From: JBHIBD01 sp046758865 | Lineage (GTDB): Bacteria; Planctomycetota; Brocadiia; Brocadiales; Bathyanammoxibiaceae | DNA length: 5,973 bases | Direction: 5' to 3' | NCBI GenBank assembly: GCA_046758865.1 | Contig: JBHIBD010000101.1 | Coordinates: 1-5,973 of the forward strand | Notes under the pieces: generated by a model | Seen by the model: only the letters and a program-made list of their open reading frames with translations | Database searches by the model: none | Told to the model about the DNA's origin: nothing | Shown here: one piece after another, positions 1 through 4,454 of the stretch | Layout: every line of letters begins with the position of its first letter | Numbering within the stretch: the first letter of the stretch is position 1 | Translations under genes and position numbers: made by a program

Positions 1-2
1 TT

Positions 3-68
3 TTAGCTGCCGACTCCCAGGAAGAGGCCGAGGGGCTGAGCGTCATAGTGCATTACTATCTTAATTAG
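3..68 (+). CDS. possible C-terminal end of an unknown gene (partial)
   Basis: Reading from base 3 there are 21 open codons (ending ...SVIVHYYLN) before a TAG at 66-68. The other two plus frames hit stops within the same stretch. The residue mix (acidic QEEAEG, then a hydrophobic and aromatic tail) looks like the end of a real protein, and the G+C-rich codons resemble the core genes more than the toxin-antitoxin genes. The start lies outside the window and the fragment is too short to assign to a family. It could equally be a chance open frame. Confidence 0.3.
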   Translation, partial: LAADSQEEAEGLSVIVHYYLN

Positions 69-81
69 CGTATTAAACGTG

Positions 82-157
82 GGTGGCCCAGGGTCGTGCC
101 GTAAGCAGATTCGCCTACGGAGAACTTTAGCCCTGGGAATAGATTACGTTAGATATT
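82..157. repeat. left copy of flanking palindromic repeat element
   Basis: Two blocks of this element recur at 1093-1215. The first block (82-100, GGTGGCCCAGGGTC...) matches 1093-1111 at 18 of 19 bases. The second (108-157, GATTCGCCTACG...GATATT) matches 1167-1215 with one substitution and one missing T over 50 bases. Within this copy CCCAGGG (87-93) can pair with CCCTGGG (131-137), and CCGTA (99-103) with TACGG (116-120), giving a two-stem hairpin. There is no open frame of note in it. It is a dispersed repeat or MITE-like element by appearance; family membership is not recognised. Confidence 0.8.
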
Positions 158-272
158 CGGAATGTATTATTTTGTGGTAGGTTGATAATTCTATCTTCTC
201 ATAGTATCAGCACTTATATACTTTCTAAGCCCCGCCTCTTCGTCCTTAAAAAATTTCAAAAAATTAGAGTTT
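158..272. other. A+T-rich spacer without a recognisable gene
   Basis: Between the left repeat and the operator repeats there is no ORF with a plausible start and ribosome site. The last part is strongly A+T-rich (runs of A at 248-253 and 258-263), with TCAAAAA (256-262) able to pair with TTTTTGA (274-280). Such A-tracts could act as upstream promoter DNA for the toxin-antitoxin operon. Nothing else is seen. Confidence 0.5.
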
Positions 273-276
273 CTTT

Positions 277-306
277 TTGATATTTCTGCAACTTATGTTA
301 CATTAT
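277..306 (+). promoter_or_regulatory. candidate promoter of the toxin-antitoxin operon
   Basis: TTGATA at 277-282 is a reasonable -35 element, followed after 18 bases by CATTAT at 301-306 as a modest -10; TATACA at 304-309 is an alternative. It is the best sigma-70-like pair upstream of the antitoxin, and the first operator-like repeat (288-300) lies between the two hexamers, as expected for an autorepressed operon. The -10 match is weak, so this is a proposal only. Confidence 0.35.
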
Positions 307-356
307 ACAAGGATAGCAACATATGTTTCATTGTATAAGGGATGCAACATATGTTT
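288..356. promoter_or_regulatory. three phased operator-like repeats
   Basis: The motif GCAAC(A/T)TATGTT(T/A) occurs at 288-300, 316-328 and 344-356, so the starts are exactly 28 bp apart. The core AACATATGTT of copies 2 and 3 is a perfect 10-bp palindrome; copy 1 (AACTTATGTT) differs at one base. The two full 28-bp units 301-328 and 329-356 agree at 23 of 28 bases, with the differences confined to the half outside the palindrome. The array ends 21 bases before the antitoxin start. These are probable binding sites for the HTH antitoxin encoded directly downstream. That is inferred from position and symmetry, not shown. Confidence 0.65.
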
Positions 357-377
357 CATAATCGAATGGGAGCAACC

Positions 378-623
378 ATGTATATAACGATACCACAACT
401 AGCCAAGATGTTGGGTGTAAATCGAACTACAGTTTACAGAAAAGTAAAGTCCGGTGAGATAACCGCCACGAAAATTGGCCATGCTTACCTTATCTCCAAC
501 GAGGAAATCTCAAAGGTTTTGGGCAAAGAGCTGACCAAAAACGCTAAAGAGCGAATTGACAGCGCCGTTAAAAAGACCGTCAAGGAATATGGCGAGGTCC
601 TCAAGCGTTTAGGCAGCGAATGA
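378..623 (+). CDS. excisionase-like HTH antitoxin of a Fic/Doc toxin-antitoxin pair
   Basis: This small (81-residue) DNA-binding protein has an N-terminal winged-HTH segment of the MerR/excisionase type. Helix-turn-helix residues are about 5-29 (PQLAKMLGVNRTTVYRKVKSG), with a short wing to about 42 ending in the typical LISNEEI. A charged helical tail (about 50-81, ...VKKTVKEYGEVLKRLG) follows and is the likely toxin-neutralising part. The start at 378 is chosen because GGGAG (368-372) sits five bases upstream. In-frame ATGs at 342, 351 and 366 lack a spaced ribosome site, and the first two lie inside the operator repeats. The gene overlaps the toxin by ATGA, which implies translational coupling. 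By analogy with other type II antitoxins it should repress its own promoter through the repeats at 288-356. Phd is the classical Doc partner; this HTH type is a different antitoxin class. Function is inferred from fold and context. Confidence 0.8.
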   Translation: MYITIPQLAKMLGVNRTTVYRKVKSGEITATKIGHAYLISNEEISKVLGKELTKNAKERIDSAVKKTVKEYGEVLKRLGSE

Positions 624-1045
624 TGAAAAGCATCACCCTCAAAGAAGTTGAATATCTTGTCTTTCGGCTTGCAAAAGAACGTTTAGCTTTCGACGAACCC
701 AGCCCCGATTTCTCAACTCGAAGTCCAAATACCCTTGAAAGCTGTCTTGCTATGCCTTTTATGAAATTTGGTGGTAAATTCCTCTATAAAACCCTAACCG
801 CACGGGCAAGCATACTTTTCTATTTAATGATTAAGAACCATCCATTCCGAAACGGCAATAAAAGAATAGCAATGACCACGCTATTTGTATTTTTGTATGG
901 AAATAACAAATGGATGAGAGTAGACACCCAAAACCTATACAATTTCACAGTTTGGGTTGCTCAAAGCCCGGCAGAACTTAAAGACCTAGTTGTTGCGGCC
1001 ATAGAAAAATATGTTAGGACTTATATATCTGATTTGGATAAATAG
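620..1045 (+). CDS. Doc-like Fic-family toxin
   Basis: This 141-residue protein is close to the size of Doc (death-on-curing) toxins. The Fic active-site loop is at 74-82, HPFRNGNKR: His74 is the catalytic base position and Asn80-Lys81-Arg82 form the phosphate-binding part. The Lys after Asn80 replaces the second Gly of AMP-transferring Fic proteins (GNGR), as in phage P1 Doc, which phosphorylates EF-Tu, so a kinase-type activity is a fair inference. The residue before the loop Gly is Asn78, where Asp or Glu usually binds the metal. The preceding segment (SPNTLESCLAMPF, about 35-47, then the flap and ASILFYLMIKN) is typical of the family. Neither this protein nor its partner carries the inhibitory [ST]xxxE[GN] helix in recognisable form. 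Starts at 620 and 623 are both possible; 620 gives the ATGA overlap. The gene is A+T-richer than the core genes (841-900 has 22 of 60 G+C). Confidence 0.85.
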   Translation: MMKSITLKEVEYLVFRLAKERLAFDEPSPDFSTRSPNTLESCLAMPFMKFGGKFLYKTLTARASILFYLMIKNHPFRNGNKRIAMTTLFVFLYGNNKWMRVDTQNLYNFTVWVAQSPAELKDLVVAAIEKYVRTYISDLDK

Positions 1046-1079
1046 TATCTAGGATGCGTCTTGACGCACCAGACTATTT
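1040..1079 (+). terminator. candidate hairpin terminator of the toxin-antitoxin operon
   Basis: The hairpin overlaps the toxin stop codon. AAATAG (1040-1045) pairs with CTATTT (1074-1079), TCT (1048-1050) with AGA (1071-1073), and TGCGTC (1055-1060) with GACGCA (1063-1068). The sequence continues as a T-rich but broken run (CTCATTCTT). There is no pure T tract, so the efficiency of termination is uncertain. Confidence 0.45.
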
Positions 1080-1092
1080 CTCATTCTTGGTA

Positions 1093-1215
1093 GGTGGCCC
1101 AGGGTCATGCCAGAGGCAGCCGCCATAGTCGCCCCTGTGAGCTGCCCCAAGGCCCGCCCCGGGCGGGATTCGCCTACGAAGAACTTTAGCCCTGGGAATA
1201 GATTACGTAGATATT
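1093..1215. repeat. right copy of flanking palindromic repeat element
   Basis: Both conserved blocks of the left element (82-157) recur here in the same orientation, at 1093-1111 and 1167-1215. The segment between them is 55 bases instead of 7, and it contains its own inverted repeats: GGCAGC (1115-1120) with GCTGCC (1141-1146), and CCCGCCC (1153-1159) with GGGCGGG (1161-1167). The basal pairing CCCAGGG/CCCTGGG is kept. Together with the left copy it brackets the toxin-antitoxin operon as a direct repeat. Confidence 0.8.
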
Positions 1216-1235
1216 TAATCCCCACAGGGCTAAAG
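1184..1235. repeat. inverted repeat joining right element to proA spacer
   Basis: CTTTAGCCCTG at 1184-1194 is the exact reverse complement of CAGGGCTAAAG at 1225-1235 (11 bp, 30-base gap). The left arm lies inside the repeat element and the right arm lies outside it. The left element at 82-157 has no such partner nearby, so the two copies sit in different palindromic contexts. Confidence 0.6.
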
Positions 1236-1253
1236 CCTTGCGATACCTAATCT

Positions 1254-1311
1254 TTGTAGTTGCCACATTCATGGGGCTAGGATATAGGCCCGATAAATCG
1301 GGCAACTACAA
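1254..1311. repeat. nested inverted repeat between the toxin and proA 3' ends
   Basis: TTGTAGTTGCC (1254-1264) and GGCAACTACAA (1301-1311) form a perfect 11-bp inverted repeat. Inside and partly overlapping the right arm is a second hairpin, GCCCGAT (1288-1294) with ATCGGGC (1297-1303) around a two-base loop. The two pairings compete for 1301-1303. It lies between convergent genes and might stop transcription from both sides, but no T run follows on either strand. It looks like a dispersed intergenic palindrome rather than a canonical terminator. Confidence 0.6.
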
Positions 1312-1331
1312 TTGGGTTGGGGGGCGACAAA

Positions 1332-2609
1332 TCACTCCCTTAGCTGGCCGTCGCCATGGATGACGTATTTATAGGAGGTGAGCTCCGGTAGTCCCATAGG
1401 GCCGCGGGCGTGGAGCTTGTCGGTGGATATGCCTATCTCGGCGCCCATGCCGAACTGGCCGCCGTCGGTGAGACGGGTAGAGACGTTGACGTACACGGCC
1501 GCAGAGTCCACTTCGTTGGTGAACCTGTTGGCATTGGTAATGTTCTCGGTAACGATGGCGTCGGAGTGTGAAGAGCCGTATTTGGCAATATGCTCCACCG
1601 CCTCATCAAACGAGGATACGACCTTGACCGCAAGGATAAGGTCCAGATACTCCGCGTACCAATCGTCCTCCGTCGCCTCCTTTATCCCCGGGAGTATTTT
1701 CCTCGTACCACCACATCCCCTCAGCTCTACTCCCGCCTCTTTCATCTTCTCGGCTATCCCGGGCAGAAATGACCTGGCCACCTTCTTGTGGACCAGCATG
1801 GTCTCCATAGCATTGCACGTGGCCGGCCTCTGTACCTTGGCGTTGAGGCATATCTTTTCCGCCTTCTCCGAGTCGGCATACTCATCTACATAGACGTGGC
1901 ACACACCTTTGTAGTGCTTTATCACGGGGACTCTGGACTTCTCTGCAACGGCGCGGATAAGCCCCTCTCCTCCCCTTGGTATGACTACGTCTACGTATCC
2001 TTCTGCCTTTAGCAAGAGGTCAACCGCCTCCCTGTCTGTAGTCTCTACTATCTGGACGCATCTGGGGTCGAGGCCAGCATCCCCAAGGGCCTTCTCTATG
2101 ACCCCATATATGGCAATGTTTGAGCCTATAGCCTCCTTACCTCCGCGCAATATGACGGCATTACCTGCCTTAAGGCAGAGGGCCGCCGCCTCTGCCGTTA
2201 CATCTGGCCTTGACTCATATATTATGACTATTACGCCCAGTGGCACCCTAACCTTCTCTATAAGCATCCCGTTGGGTCTCTTCCATCCCCCCACAACCTC
2301 GCCCACAGGGTCTTTAAGAGAGACCATGGTGCGCAGGCCTTCCGTCATAGCCTTTATCCGCTTGTCGTTAAGAAGGAGCCTGTCTATAAGGGCCTTCCCC
2401 AGGCCGGCCTTGCGGGCGGCCTCTATATCCCGCTGGTTCTCCCTCTGCAGCTCGTTTCTTGAGTCAACCAGGCCCTTGGCTATGGCCAAGATGGCTGCAT
2501 CTTTCTGTGCCGTGCTGGCGCAGGCAAGCCGCCTCGAGGCCTCTTTCGCCCCATGCGTCAGCTCAGCTATGTAATCTTCTACTTTTACATTCGTACCAGT
2601 AAGTGGCAT
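1332..2609 (-). CDS. proA: glutamate-5-semialdehyde dehydrogenase (gamma-glutamyl phosphate reductase)
   Basis: ProA performs the second step of proline synthesis from glutamate: NADPH-dependent reduction of gamma-glutamyl phosphate to glutamate-5-semialdehyde in the cytoplasm. The 425-residue length is normal for the family. Visible signatures are PLGVIVIIYESRPDVT (123-138), NAVILRGGKEA (150-160), the catalytic cysteine in QRPATCNAMET (Cys265), TDGGQFGMGAEIGIS (381-395) and the C-terminal HARGPMGLPELT (400-411). The ATG at 2609 is preceded by GGGGG (2620-2616) and a six-T spacer. No other in-frame start occurs before the conserved region. The first 47 bases overlap the end of the ftsB/divIC-like gene in another frame, so translation is probably coupled and proA is the last gene of the eno operon. 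No proB partner is in the window. Confidence 0.97.
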   Translation of the reverse strand: MPLTGTNVKVEDYIAELTHGAKEASRRLACASTAQKDAAILAIAKGLVDSRNELQRENQRDIEAARKAGLGKALIDRLLLNDKRIKAMTEGLRTMVSLKDPVGEVVGGWKRPNGMLIEKVRVPLGVIVIIYESRPDVTAEAAALCLKAGNAVILRGGKEAIGSNIAIYGVIEKALGDAGLDPRCVQIVETTDREAVDLLLKAEGYVDVVIPRGGEGLIRAVAEKSRVPVIKHYKGVCHVYVDEYADSEKAEKICLNAKVQRPATCNAMETMLVHKKVARSFLPGIAEKMKEAGVELRGCGGTRKILPGIKEATEDDWYAEYLDLILAVKVVSSFDEAVEHIAKYGSSHSDAIVTENITNANRFTNEVDSAAVYVNVSTRLTDGGQFGMGAEIGISTDKLHARGPMGLPELTSYKYVIHGDGQLRE

Positions 2610-3027
2610 AAAAAACCCCCGTTACACCCACGATAATCAGGATAAAGATGCCAAAAAGCCCAAGCTTCTTTATTATGCCCTCTCCAGCGTCTACAGACTT
2701 ATTGCCTCTCTGCGGCTCATCGTTAACGACACGAAAGTTATATTTCTTATAGAATTTTTCTTTTGGCCTGCCATAGCCCAACTGTTCCCGGGCCTCCTTC
2801 TCGACCTGTACCGGGTCGAATACCAGTGCGTCCTTGAGCTTGTGCAATTCCATATTTTTCGTCCTGAGTAAGACCAGCTCTTCTTCAAGGGTTTGTTTCT
2901 TTGCAAACGCCAGATTCATCTCGGAGCGCTTCTTTGCAATCACTGTGGAGAAACACACTATCACCACCATAGCCATGATGAGAGGAACTATGAAAGAAAT
3001 AAATTGTTTCCTTGCTACTTTTTCCAA
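2563..3027 (-). CDS. FtsB/DivIC-family septum formation protein with an extra C-terminal membrane segment
   Basis: The N-terminal two thirds match the FtsB/DivIC pattern. There is a short cytoplasmic start, a membrane helix at about 9-30, a Glu/Lys/Leu-rich coiled coil at about 33-66, and then the conserved DPVQVEKEAREQLGYGRPKEKFYK region (71-94). Family members act in the divisome by bridging FtsL/FtsQ-type partners, and eno next to this gene is a common bacterial arrangement. The protein is longer than usual (154 residues against roughly 90-120). After a polar linker it has a second hydrophobic helix at about 121-143 (LGLFGIFILIIVGVTGVFYATY) and a short basic tail. The start is TTG at 3027, supported by GGGGGTGA (3038-3031) and by the lack of any other start that keeps the first helix. 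It overlaps eno by 13 bases and proA by 47. DivIC versus FtsB cannot be settled from sequence, so no symbol is given. Confidence 0.8.
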   Translation of the reverse strand: MEKVARKQFISFIVPLIMAMVVIVCFSTVIAKKRSEMNLAFAKKQTLEEELVLLRTKNMELHKLKDALVFDPVQVEKEAREQLGYGRPKEKFYKKYNFRVVNDEPQRGNKSVDAGEGIIKKLGLFGIFILIIVGVTGVFYATYWYECKSRRLHS

Positions 3028-4307
3028 AAGTCACCCCCAAAGGTTGCCGAATTTCCCAGTTCCTCCTCTATACGAAGGAGCTGGTTGTATTTGGCCGTTC
3101 GTTCTCCGCGAGAGGGAGCGCCAGTCTTTATCTGACCAGCACCCGTGGCGACGGCCACGTCTGCTATGGTGGTGTCCTCCGTCTCACCAGAGCGGTGAGA
3201 GATGATGGTACCGTAGCCGTTCCTCTTGGCCAGCTCTGTAGTTTGAAGTGTCTCGGTAAGTGTACCAATTTGATTTGGCTTTATCAGGATGGCATTGGCC
3301 ACGCCTTGCTCTATCCCGCGGGAGAGTCTTCGGGCGCTGGTAACAAAAAGGTCGTCACCGACAAGTTGGAGTTTTTGGCCCAATCTCTCGGTCATCTCCT
3401 TCCACCCATCCCAATCATCCTCGGCCAGACCATCCTCTACAGAGCAGATGGGATAGCTTGCCAAAAGATTCTCGTAAAAATCTATCATGCCCCGTGAATC
3501 CCTCTCTTTTACCTCTCCGGCAGAGAACCTGTACTTGCGGTCTTTACTGTCATAAAGCTCACTGGCTGCTATATCTAATGCCAATGACACCTCACTGCCG
3601 GGCTTATAACCGGCGGTCTGGACGGCACTCAGCACCAATTCTATGGCCTCCTCATTGCTCCGCAGATTGGGGGCGAATCCACCCTCATCCCCAACCCCTG
3701 TATTATAACCGCCCTTTTTAAGTATCTCTTTCAGATAATGAAAAATCTCTGCCCCGACCCTCAGGGCCTCACTGAAACTTCTCACACCCTTGGGCACTAT
3801 CATAAACTCCTGTATATCCAGCCGGTTGTCGGCGTGCCTGCCGCCGTTAAGCACGTTCATTAACGGCACGGGCAGCGTCTTTGAACCTTTTGGCCCCCCA
3901 ATATGCCTGTAAAGCGGTATCCCTCCCGCCAGTGCAGCGGCCCTGGCCACTGCCAGAGAGACGCCCAGAATGGCATTGGCGCCAATTCGCTCCTTATTGT
4001 CGGTGCCATCGAGCCTTATTAGCCCCTGGTCTATTGTCTCCTGGTTACAGGCGTCCTGGCCTTTTAGCCTTGGGCCAATTACCTCATTTACATTCTTTAC
4101 CGCTCCCAGGACACCTCTGCCAAGGTATCTGGCCTTATTGTCTCCGTCCCTCAGCTCTACCGCCTCGTGCGTACCACGGGATGCGCCCGCAGGGACAGAG
4201 GCCCTCCCCAGGACACCGCCCTCCAGCAACACGTCTACCTCAACTGTAGGGTCCCCCCTGGAGTCCAGTACCTCGCGCGCCTTTATATCCTTTATCGCAG
4301 TGAGCAA
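3015..4307 (-). CDS. eno: enolase
   Basis: Enolase interconverts 2-phosphoglycerate and phosphoenolpyruvate in glycolysis and gluconeogenesis. The 430-residue length is typical. Visible hallmarks are the N-terminal IKDIKAREVLDSRGDPTVEV, catalytic Glu167 and Glu208 (GDEGG, 206-210), metal ligands Asp245, Glu291 (SVEDG) and Asp318, catalytic Lys343 in LIKPNQIGTLTET, SHRSGETED (370-378) and Lys394. The flexible loop reads PAGASRG (39-45), whereas the usual form is SGASTG; the metal-binding Ser43 is kept. The start is TTG at 4307. An in-frame TAG stands four codons upstream (4319-4317), so no earlier start exists, and AGAGAGGG (4318-4311) is a close ribosome site. It is first in the operon with the ftsB/divIC-like gene and proA, and is read from the promoter at 4370-4342. 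Confidence 0.98.
   Translation of the reverse strand: MLTAIKDIKAREVLDSRGDPTVEVDVLLEGGVLGRASVPAGASRGTHEAVELRDGDNKARYLGRGVLGAVKNVNEVIGPRLKGQDACNQETIDQGLIRLDGTDNKERIGANAILGVSLAVARAAALAGGIPLYRHIGGPKGSKTLPVPLMNVLNGGRHADNRLDIQEFMIVPKGVRSFSEALRVGAEIFHYLKEILKKGGYNTGVGDEGGFAPNLRSNEEAIELVLSAVQTAGYKPGSEVSLALDIAASELYDSKDRKYRFSAGEVKERDSRGMIDFYENLLASYPICSVEDGLAEDDWDGWKEMTERLGQKLQLVGDDLFVTSARRLSRGIEQGVANAILIKPNQIGTLTETLQTTELAKRNGYGTIISHRSGETEDTTIADVAVATGAGQIKTGAPSRGERTAKYNQLLRIEEELGNSATFGGDFWKK
3031..3038 (-). promoter_or_regulatory. ribosome binding site fixing the TTG start of the ftsB/divIC-like gene
   Basis: On the minus strand GGGGGTGA runs from 3038 to 3031, one base different from the ideal GGAGGTGA. 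It lies at normal distance from TTG at 3027. It is embedded in the last codons of eno, which supports translational coupling across the 13-base gene overlap. Confidence 0.6.
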
Positions 4308-4310
4308 TAT

Positions 4311-4318
4311 CCCTCTCT
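4311..4318 (-). promoter_or_regulatory. ribosome binding site fixing the TTG start of eno
   Basis: AGAGAGGG reads on the minus strand from 4318 to 4311, with only three bases (ATA) before TTG at 4307. The spacing is short, but the enolase N-terminal motif begins immediately and the frame closes at 4319-4317, so this is the only workable start. Confidence 0.6.
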
Positions 4319-4341
4319 AGTAAAGGGCACCTAATTGCGTC

Positions 4342-4370
4342 TGAATATCAAAATCGACAAATTTTGTCAA
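4342..4370 (-). promoter_or_regulatory. promoter of the eno operon
   Basis: On the minus strand a perfect -35 TTGACA (4370-4365) is followed after 17 bases by TATTCA (4347-4342) as -10. This is the expected geometry for the housekeeping sigma factor and lies about 35 bases upstream of the eno TTG. A palindrome overlaps the -35 element (see 4356-4368). Confidence 0.7.
4356..4368. promoter_or_regulatory. 13-bp palindrome overlapping the eno -35 element
   Basis: GACAAA (4356-4361), a central T, then TTTGTC (4363-4368) form a perfect interrupted palindrome. It covers part of the TTGACA hexamer and the adjacent spacer. A repressor bound here would block eno transcription, and possibly that of the divergent cobS side. 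It may also be chance in A+T-rich DNA. Confidence 0.35.
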
Positions 4371-4439
4371 GTTTTTGTTAAACCTTAACTTGTGGAAATC
4401 TATTGAATGCATGGGCCATTTCTGGGATATTACCGCTGC

Positions 4440-4446
4440 AAGGAGG
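4440..4446 (+). promoter_or_regulatory. ribosome binding site that sets the cobS start
   Basis: AAGGAGG at 4440-4446 is a near-ideal Shine-Dalgarno sequence, eight bases before ATG 4455. It shows that the upstream in-frame ATG at 4407, which has no such site, is not the start. GGCCCA at 4445-4450 can pair with TGGGCC at 4412-4417, which would partly hide this site; whether that matters is unknown. Confidence 0.85.
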
Positions 4447-4454
4447 CCCAGTAC

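Noticed and set aside
288..356. CRISPR array or plasmid-type replication iterons
   Set aside because: There are only three short palindromic units at 28-bp steps, with no unique spacers, no cas genes and no rep gene; position before an HTH antitoxin favours operators.
342..377. Upstream starts (342, 351, 366) for the HTH antitoxin
   Set aside because: They overlap or abut the operator repeats, have no properly spaced ribosome site, and add residues before the usual start of the HTH domain.
1378..1893. Long plus-strand open frames opposite proA (also 1981-2574) and opposite eno (3881-4320)
   Set aside because: They are antisense shadows of well-conserved genes, with no ribosome sites or recognisable domains.
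4407..4454. Longer CobS starting at 4407
   Set aside because: There is no ribosome site there, whereas AAGGAGG precedes ATG 4455 and the family begins with an MxxFLxALxFLTxIP-like segment.
4320..4454. Cobalamin riboswitch upstream of cobS
   Set aside because: The leader is short, and I see no B12-box-like sequence or multi-helix fold; only a 6-bp TGGGCC/GGCCCA pairing over the ribosome site.
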